Both the position numbers and the translations under genes were made by a program. A stretch of DNA of 10,507 bases from Candidatus Aminicenantes bacterium UBA4085 (lineage in GTDB: Bacteria; Acidobacteriota; Aminicenantia; Aminicenantales; UBA4085). The notes beneath the pieces were generated by a model that did no database searches, was not told the origin of the DNA, and saw only the letters and a program-made list of their open reading frames with translations. The DNA lies in contig DFYJ01000070.1 of assembly GCA_002383325.1 (NCBI GenBank), positions 1,386 through 11,892 of the forward strand, read 5' to 3'. Shown here one piece after another: positions 6,242 to 10,507 of this stretch (its first letter is position 1; the number at the start of each line of letters is the position of its first letter).

Positions 6242-6270
6242 TTGACGCCGGCCGCGGGCGCGCCTAGACT
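6242..6270 (+). promoter_or_regulatory. Sigma70-like promoter with start codon 9 nt past the -10 box
   Basis: TTGACG (6242-6247) and TAGACT (6265-6270) are separated by exactly 17 bp. The predicted start is near 6277, about 3 nt before the ATG at 6280, so the transcript is likely leaderless or nearly so. Confidence 0.55.
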
Positions 6271-6279
6271 AGGGCTATC

Positions 6280-6777
6280 ATGCTTCGCCGGGCTCTCCTC
6301 ATGGGCCTGCTGGCCGCGGCCGCTCGGCCGCCCAGGCCGGACCAGGTGGCCGGGGGACTGGTCCGGGTGGAGGCGGGGGTCACTCCGCTGCGTCTGATGC
6401 GGGGGCAGGAGGGCAAGATCCACCTCAAGGTGGTGGTCCTAAGGGATCTCCTGATCAGCCCGCATCCTTCCTTCACGATCGAGTTCGATCCCAGCCCGAC
6501 GATCGTCTTCCCCAAGCCGTTCTTCACCGCTACCGACCTGAACGCCGAGGTCGTCACGGTCGGGAACCGCCCGGCCCTCAGCTTCCAAAAGCCGCTGGAG
6601 ATTCCCTTCACCGTGGGGTCCAAGGCTCCGCAGGGGATCCACGCCGTCGAAGGCCGGGTCCGTTTCTACGCCGTCTCCCTGGCCGAAGGCTGGTGCCGGA
6701 AGAGCTGGACCCGCTTCCGGGCCACTTACTCCACTCGGACATCCCTGATCCTGCCGGACGATCAGATCCAGCCCTGA
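6280..6777 (+). CDS. Exported DsbD-N-like (DsbC corrector-type) beta-domain protein, single cysteine
   Basis: The 165-residue product starts with a short hydrophobic leader (MLRRALLMGLLAAAA), suggesting export. The rest resembles the immunoglobulin-like domain at the N-terminus of DsbD-type thiol:disulfide reductases (PF11412-like): strands around 36-52, an FPKPFF segment at 77-82, FQKPLEIPFTV, then G-x-V-R-F-Y-A-V-S-x-A-E-G-W-C139. In redox-active members the stretch after the aromatic residue reads like Y-x-x-C-...-C-x-P; here the first cysteine is replaced (V132/S133) and C139 is the only cysteine in the protein, so disulfide exchange by a Cys pair is impossible. The start rests on a promoter 9 nt upstream; only AGGG could act as Shine-Dalgarno. 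Its 3' end overlaps the epimerase gene antisense by 16 nt. The family assignment is by eye and moderate. Confidence 0.5.
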   Translation: MLRRALLMGLLAAAARPPRPDQVAGGLVRVEAGVTPLRLMRGQEGKIHLKVVVLRDLLISPHPSFTIEFDPSPTIVFPKPFFTATDLNAEVVTVGNRPALSFQKPLEIPFTVGSKAPQGIHAVEGRVRFYAVSLAEGWCRKSWTRFRATYSTRTSLILPDDQIQP

Positions 6778-7730
6778 GCCCGGTACCAGCCCAGCGTCTC
6801 TTCCAGGCCCGACTCCAGCGACCAGGACGTCTCGAAACCCAGACGGTCACGGGCCTTACTGACATCCGCCTCCCAGCCGGCCTGTCGGAGCTCCGCCAGC
6901 TTGGGCCGGTTGACCAGACTGGCCCGGCCCGTGAGACGGCTCCTGGCTTCCTCGATGACGGCGGCCGCATGGACGGCGGGCAGGGGGATGCGGAGGGCCC
7001 GGACCCGGCGGCCGAGCCGGCGGGCGGCCAGGCGGCCCATTTCCTCCAGACTGGAGGGCGTCGGATTGCCGATGTGAAAGATCTCTCCGGAGTCCGTCCC
7101 AGCCTCGCCGGCGAGAATGAGGGCCCGGACGAGATCCCCGACGAAGCAGAGCGAGAGCGGCTGGCGGCCCGGCCCGAAAAGAGGCAGCCAGCCTCGCCGG
7201 ACGATGCGGAAAAGACGGGCGAACTCGGGGTCGCCGGGCCCGTAGACCGCTCCGACTCGAAGGATGATCGATGGCACCCGGTCGGTTCGCGCAAGGACTT
7301 CGTACTCGCCGGCCAGCTTGCTCCGGCCGTAGGGGGAGACGGGCGCGGGCGGATCGTCCTCCCGGCGTGGGCGGCCATCGACCGAAGGTCCGGCGGCCGA
7401 GAGGCTGGAAAGATAGACGAAGCGGGGGCTTTGCCCGCTCCTGGCCAAGGCCTCCAGCAGGCTTGCCGTTCCGTCCCGGTTTACGCTAAAATACGCCTCG
7501 GTTTTCAAGGATTTCGTCAGGCCCGCGATATGAAAGACCCGGTCCAGGCCGGGAGGCAGGGCGGGCGGATCGGAAAGGCCGCCCGGGAGGGGCCGGACCG
7601 GGATGCCCGCCAGGAGCTTGAGGCTCCCGGGATCCCGGACGAGCGCGTGGACCTCATGTCCCGCGGCCGCCAGGGCGGCGGCCAGTCGGCTCCCGATGAA
7701 GCCGGTCCCTCCGGTCAGTAGGACTCTCAT
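6762..7730 (-). CDS. NAD(P)-dependent epimerase/dehydratase (extended SDR)
   Basis: The 322-residue product is a Rossmann-fold extended short-chain dehydrogenase/reductase acting on a nucleotide sugar, steroid-like or other hydroxylated substrate. The N-terminal nucleotide-binding motif is GGTGFIG (7-13), the active-site pair is Y134-x-x-x-K138 in SPYGRSKLAGE, and serines 108-111 supply the catalytic Ser. N84 in the FSVNRDGT segment matches the extended-SDR helix that usually carries NV-x-G-T. The C-terminal half has the FVGDLVRA and GEIFHIGN segments common to 3-beta-HSD/UDP-glucose-epimerase relatives. No neighbouring sugar or terpenoid gene identifies the substrate. A good sigma70-like promoter lies 15 nt upstream of the ATG, with a palindrome over its -35 box, so it may be repressed. 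The Shine-Dalgarno is weak. The superfamily is firm; the substrate is unknown. Confidence 0.85.
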   Translation of the reverse strand: MRVLLTGGTGFIGSRLAAALAAAGHEVHALVRDPGSLKLLAGIPVRPLPGGLSDPPALPPGLDRVFHIAGLTKSLKTEAYFSVNRDGTASLLEALARSGQSPRFVYLSSLSAAGPSVDGRPRREDDPPAPVSPYGRSKLAGEYEVLARTDRVPSIILRVGAVYGPGDPEFARLFRIVRRGWLPLFGPGRQPLSLCFVGDLVRALILAGEAGTDSGEIFHIGNPTPSSLEEMGRLAARRLGRRVRALRIPLPAVHAAAVIEEARSRLTGRASLVNRPKLAELRQAGWEADVSKARDRLGFETSWSLESGLEETLGWYRAQGWI

Positions 7731-7745
7731 CTCGCTCGCCGGCTC

Positions 7746-7774
7746 ATTCTATGACGGCGTCCCGGTTCGGTCAA
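7746..7774 (-). promoter_or_regulatory. Sigma70-like promoter of the epimerase gene
   Basis: The minus strand has TTGACC (7769-7774), a 17-bp spacer and TAGAAT (7746-7751). The predicted start is near 7739, giving a leader of about 9 nt. It is among the best sigma70 matches in the window. Confidence 0.65.
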
Positions 7775-7780
7775 ACCGGG
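7761..7780. promoter_or_regulatory. Inverted repeat over the epimerase -35 box, candidate operator
   Basis: CCCGGTT (7761-7767) and AACCGGG (7774-7780) form a perfect 7-bp inverted repeat with a 6-bp centre. It straddles the -35 hexamer and part of the spacer of the epimerase promoter in the 91-bp divergent gap before the S55 gene. The placement would suit a dimeric repressor; it could also be incidental in GC-rich DNA. Confidence 0.4.
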
Positions 7781-7810
7781 CGGCCGCGCCAGGGTCCGGC
7801 GACGGGCCCG

Positions 7811-7816
7811 AGGAGG
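7811..7816 (+). promoter_or_regulatory. Ribosome-binding site fixing the S55 gene start
   Basis: AGGAGG sits 5 nt before ATG 7822. The open frame reaches back to 7603, but the extra 73 codons lie antisense to the epimerase gene and its promoter, and the residues after 7822 form a signal peptide. Confidence 0.85.
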
Positions 7817-7821
7817 ACCGC

Positions 7822-9642
7822 ATGTCAAGGCCGGGGACAACCCGCCGCCGGACCGCACGACTCCTGGCCGGGCTCATCGGCGTGGCCGCCGCCGCCGCCG
7901 CTTCGACCGCGATCATGCCTTTGGATCAGGTCAAGCCGGGGATGAAGGGCAAGGGACGATCGGTTTTTACCGGCACGGCTGTGGAGGAGTTCGAAGTCGA
8001 GATTCTGGGCATCCTCCGCAATACCAATCCCAAGCGCGACATCATCATCGCCCGCCTTTCCGGTCACCCGGCCCTGACCGGAGGAGGGATCATCTCCGGC
8101 ATGAGCGGGAGCCCTGTCTACATCGACGGCAAGATCATCGGCGCCGTAGCCTACGGCTTCGCCTTTTCCAAGGAGCCCATCGCCGGCATCACTCCGATCG
8201 GCGAGATGCTGGCCATTCCCGGCCCCGCGGCCGGGCCGCCCGCTCCGACCAAGGCGCCCTCGCTGCCGTTGGCTTCCCGGATGAGCGCGGAGGATCTTCT
8301 GGCCGGGCCGGGAGTCCGTCTGGGTCCGGCGGCCGCCGGCGCCGCGGGCTGGATGCCCCTGAAAGTGCCGCTGATCCTGGGCGGCTTCGGCCCGGCCCAG
8401 GCCGAGCGTCTCAGGTCCCAGTGGGAGCCGCTCGGTTTCCTGCCCCAGCTGGGCGGCGGGCAGGCGCCGGACAAGCTGCTGGCGGCCGATATGACCCTGC
8501 GCGAGGGGGAGGCGGTGGCCCTCCAGCTGGTGACGGGAGACCTGGACGTTTCCGCGGTCGGGACGGTGACTTATGTCGACGGCGACTCAGTCCTGGCTTT
8601 CGGGCACCCTCTTTACAACCTCGGCGGCGCCGGGTACGGCATGGCCAAAGCCAGGGTCATCACGATCATCCCGGCCCTGGATACGCCGACCAAGGTGGCG
8701 GCGGCCGGGGGGCTTGTCGGCAGCTTCGTTCAGGACCGTACGGCCGGGGCCAGGGGCCTTCTCGGCCGCCCGCCCAAGCTCGTTCCCGTCAACATCAACC
8801 TGCTCGGGGGTGCCCCCGGGGAGCCGGCCTTGCGGGAGTTCAAGCTGAACATCGTCACGGATAAGCTGCTGACGCCGCTGCTCCTGAACATGTGCCTGTC
8901 CTCCCTGCTGGGCGCCGAGCAGCGGGCCTTGAGCGACCTGACCCTAGAGCTGCAGGGCGACATCTTCCTGCAGGACGGCAAGAGCGTCCACTTGGAGGAG
9001 ATGGCTTCGGCCGGCATGGGGGCAGCCGTCACCGACATCAGCGGCCTGGTCACGGCGGTGACCTATTACCTGACCAACAACGAATGGGCCGAGGTCGGCA
9101 TCCACCGCATCGATCTCAACATCCGGGCGGCCGAGGGGCTGCGAACGGCCCGGTTGGAGAGGGTTTGGCTGGATAAATACGAGGCTGCGCCGGGGGAGAC
9201 CATCCTCATTCGGGTCTTCTACCGCGGCTACCGGGGCGAGACCAAGGTGGAGGAGATTCCCTTTCAGACGCCGCGGCTGCCGGCCGGCTCGGAATTCCGG
9301 CTGATTGTCGGCGACGCGGCCTCCATGGCCCAGGTCGAGTCGGGCATGTACCGGGCCCAGGGCCTGACGCCGCGAAGCCTGCCCCAGCTGCTGCGGCTGC
9401 TGGGCGCACTCCGCAAGAGCCACCGCATCTACTTCAAGGTCCTGACCGGCAAGCCCGGGCTCTTTCTGCGCGGCGAAGAGATGCCCAACCTCCCCCCCGG
9501 GATGAAGGCCATGTTCACCTCGCCCCGCTCGGCCGCCTCGGCCCCGACCGAGCTGTCCCTCTCGACCCTGACCGAGTACCAGATCCCCATCCCGTTCGTC
9601 TTCAGCGGATCGGCCTCCGTGCCGGTCAGGATACGCAAGTGA
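7822..9642 (+). CDS. Exported SpoIVB-type S55 peptidase domain protein with swapped halves
   Basis: The 606-residue product has a basic N-terminus and hydrophobic stretch (14-31), so it is exported or membrane-anchored. Residues 38-130 match the serine half of the SpoIVB peptidase domain (family S55): an F-E-V-E-I-L strand, then TGGGIISGMSGSPVYIDG with putative nucleophile S95, and IAGITPIGEML. Residues about 240-330 match the histidine half: AVGTVTYVDGDSVLAFGHP with H262, then GSFVQDRTAGARGLLG and VPVNINL. In B. subtilis SpoIVB the histidine half (GALGH) comes before the serine half, so the order here is reversed. The aspartate that precedes GMSGSP in SpoIVB has no clear equivalent (L79/S80). 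There is no PDZ domain; residues 400-606 look like a beta-rich C-terminal region. A beta-propeller gene follows after 34 nt. The substrate is unknown. Confidence 0.8.
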   Translation: MSRPGTTRRRTARLLAGLIGVAAAAAASTAIMPLDQVKPGMKGKGRSVFTGTAVEEFEVEILGILRNTNPKRDIIIARLSGHPALTGGGIISGMSGSPVYIDGKIIGAVAYGFAFSKEPIAGITPIGEMLAIPGPAAGPPAPTKAPSLPLASRMSAEDLLAGPGVRLGPAAAGAAGWMPLKVPLILGGFGPAQAERLRSQWEPLGFLPQLGGGQAPDKLLAADMTLREGEAVALQLVTGDLDVSAVGTVTYVDGDSVLAFGHPLYNLGGAGYGMAKARVITIIPALDTPTKVAAAGGLVGSFVQDRTAGARGLLGRPPKLVPVNINLLGGAPGEPALREFKLNIVTDKLLTPLLLNMCLSSLLGAEQRALSDLTLELQGDIFLQDGKSVHLEEMASAGMGAAVTDISGLVTAVTYYLTNNEWAEVGIHRIDLNIRAAEGLRTARLERVWLDKYEAAPGETILIRVFYRGYRGETKVEEIPFQTPRLPAGSEFRLIVGDAASMAQVESGMYRAQGLTPRSLPQLLRLLGALRKSHRIYFKVLTGKPGLFLRGEEMPNLPPGMKAMFTSPRSAASAPTELSLSTLTEYQIPIPFVFSGSASVPVRIRK

Positions 9643-9676
9643 CGGCGCTGGACGCCCCCGGGCAAGGAGCAAGACG

Positions 9677-10507
9677 ATGAAGAAGATCCTGACCGCATTG
9701 CTGGCGGCCGCCGCGGCCCTGGCGGTCGCCTACGCCGTAGCCCCCCAGAACTGGACCTTGCGGAGCTATGAGGAGTGGCTGCGCGGGAAGTCGAGCGGCG
9801 TATCCCTCTCGGGCGACGGGGTGATGACCCTGGCTCCCCGGGCGGACCGGATCGAGGGACCGGCGGAAGAGTTTTACCTGTCCTACGTCCCGGCCCCGGA
9901 CGGCGCGGCCTTCATCGGCACGGGCCACGGTGGGAAAGTCTTCCGGCGCGGGAAAGACGGCAAGGTCGAGCTCTACTTCCAGACCGCCGAGATGGATGTC
10001 ACCGCCCTGCTCTTGGACCCGAAGGGGACGCTCTACGCGGGCACTTCGCCACAGGGCAAGATCTACAAGGTCACCGAGAAGGATCAGGGTGCCGAGTTCT
10101 TCAATCCGGCCGAGAAGTACATCTGGGACCTGGCCTTCGAGGCCAACGGAAATCTCCTGGCCGCCGTCGGCGAGGCCGGCGGCATCTACGAGATCGCGCC
10201 CCAGGGTCAGGGCCGGATGGTCTTCAAGTCCGCTGAAAACCACATCCTCTGCCTGGGCCGCGACAGCGCCGGCGGCCTGATCGCGGGCAGCGGCGGACCG
10301 GGTGCGGTCTATCGGATCGGGACCGGCGGCCGGGGGCAGGTCCTCTACGAGACGCCGTTCGAGGAGGTCCGGGCCCTGGCCGTCACTTCCCAGGGCGATA
10401 TCTTGGCCGGAGCGGGCGGAACGGTCAAGGGGCGCAAAGACGAGCCGGAGTCCGTCGGCGCGGTTGCCGCGCCCGAGGTCGTCGTCACGGTCTCGGCGGC
10501 TGCGGCC
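9677..10507 (+). CDS. Exported beta-propeller (WD40/NHL-like) protein, partial
   Basis: The frame is open from 9677 to the right edge (277 codons visible, C-terminus missing). AAGGAG (9664-9669) lies 7 nt before the ATG. MKKILTALLAAAAALAVAYA is a clear signal peptide, so the protein is periplasmic or outside the cell. From residue 65 on, a degenerate repeat of about 41 residues recurs, each unit holding a glycine-rich turn and an aromatic strand: GTGHGGKVFR (81), GTSPQGKIYKV (122), AVGEAGGIYEI (163), GSGGPGAVYRI (204) and GAGG (245). This is the pattern of propeller blades, usually a binding scaffold. The last visible part (252-277) is Ala/Val-rich with charged residues and looks like a loop or linker. 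The gene follows the S55 gene at 34 nt, almost certainly in one operon, so the two may cooperate. No enzymatic motif is visible. Confidence 0.75.
   Translation, partial: MKKILTALLAAAAALAVAYAVAPQNWTLRSYEEWLRGKSSGVSLSGDGVMTLAPRADRIEGPAEEFYLSYVPAPDGAAFIGTGHGGKVFRRGKDGKVELYFQTAEMDVTALLLDPKGTLYAGTSPQGKIYKVTEKDQGAEFFNPAEKYIWDLAFEANGNLLAAVGEAGGIYEIAPQGQGRMVFKSAENHILCLGRDSAGGLIAGSGGPGAVYRIGTGGRGQVLYETPFEEVRALAVTSQGDILAGAGGTVKGRKDEPESVGAVAAPEVVVTVSAAAA

Noticed and set aside
6693..7721. 342-codon plus-strand open frame
   Set aside because: It is antisense to the epimerase, whose Rossmann and YxxxK motifs are intact on the other strand.
7603..7821. 73-codon N-terminal extension of the S55 protein
   Set aside because: It overlaps the epimerase gene and its promoter antisense; AGGAGG and a signal peptide place the start at 7822.
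8944..9672. 242-codon minus-strand open frame
   Set aside because: It is the shadow of the S55 protein C-terminal region; no domain pattern was seen.

Overview
The window is GC-rich bacterial chromosomal DNA, densely packed with ordinary-looking genes. I see no tRNA, rRNA, insertion sequence, phage gene or CRISPR array. The best fit is a didermic Acidobacteriota-type bacterium, possibly Candidatus Aminicenantes. That rests on high GC, many exported proteins, a sigma54 promoter, an acidic-tailed omega subunit and an exported SpoIVB-like S55 protein. No marker gene settles the taxonomy, so it is an inference.

Left part (1-3159). A partial minus-strand gene with a CxxC motif runs off the left edge and diverges from rpoZ (omega subunit of RNA polymerase). 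rpoZ converges on, and overlaps antisense by 190 bp, the end of a minus-strand operon read tatD - polyprenyl diphosphate synthase - CYTH phosphatase/cyclase. The operon genes touch or overlap (ATGA and TGA-C-ATG junctions). A strong intrinsic terminator sits only 8 bp upstream of tatD and ends the preceding DUF885 gene.

Middle (3179-6279). The minus-strand DUF885 gene encodes an exported protein that keeps the family scaffold but has lost the HExxPGH and EGWALY residues expected to form the metal site. Upstream of it lie a perfect-consensus sigma54 (-24/-12) promoter, a 163-nt leader and two 11-bp direct repeats spaced 22 bp apart. Next is fabH (ketoacyl-ACP synthase III) with an intact Cys-His-Asn triad.

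Right part (6280-10507). A short exported DsbD-N-like beta-domain protein with a single cysteine converges on an extended-SDR epimerase/dehydratase. That gene diverges from a plus-strand pair: an exported SpoIVB/S55-type protein, followed 34 nt later by an exported beta-propeller protein that runs off the right edge. In the S55 protein the serine half precedes the histidine half, the reverse of SpoIVB.

Sigma70-like promoters with exact 17-bp spacers precede four genes. Two of these place the -10 box only 9 nt from the start codon, which suggests leaderless mRNAs. The most unusual items are the metal-site-less DUF885 protein under a sigma54 promoter, the permuted S55 domain and the antisense rpoZ/CYTH overlap. 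I did not find a multi-gene system that I can claim as new.
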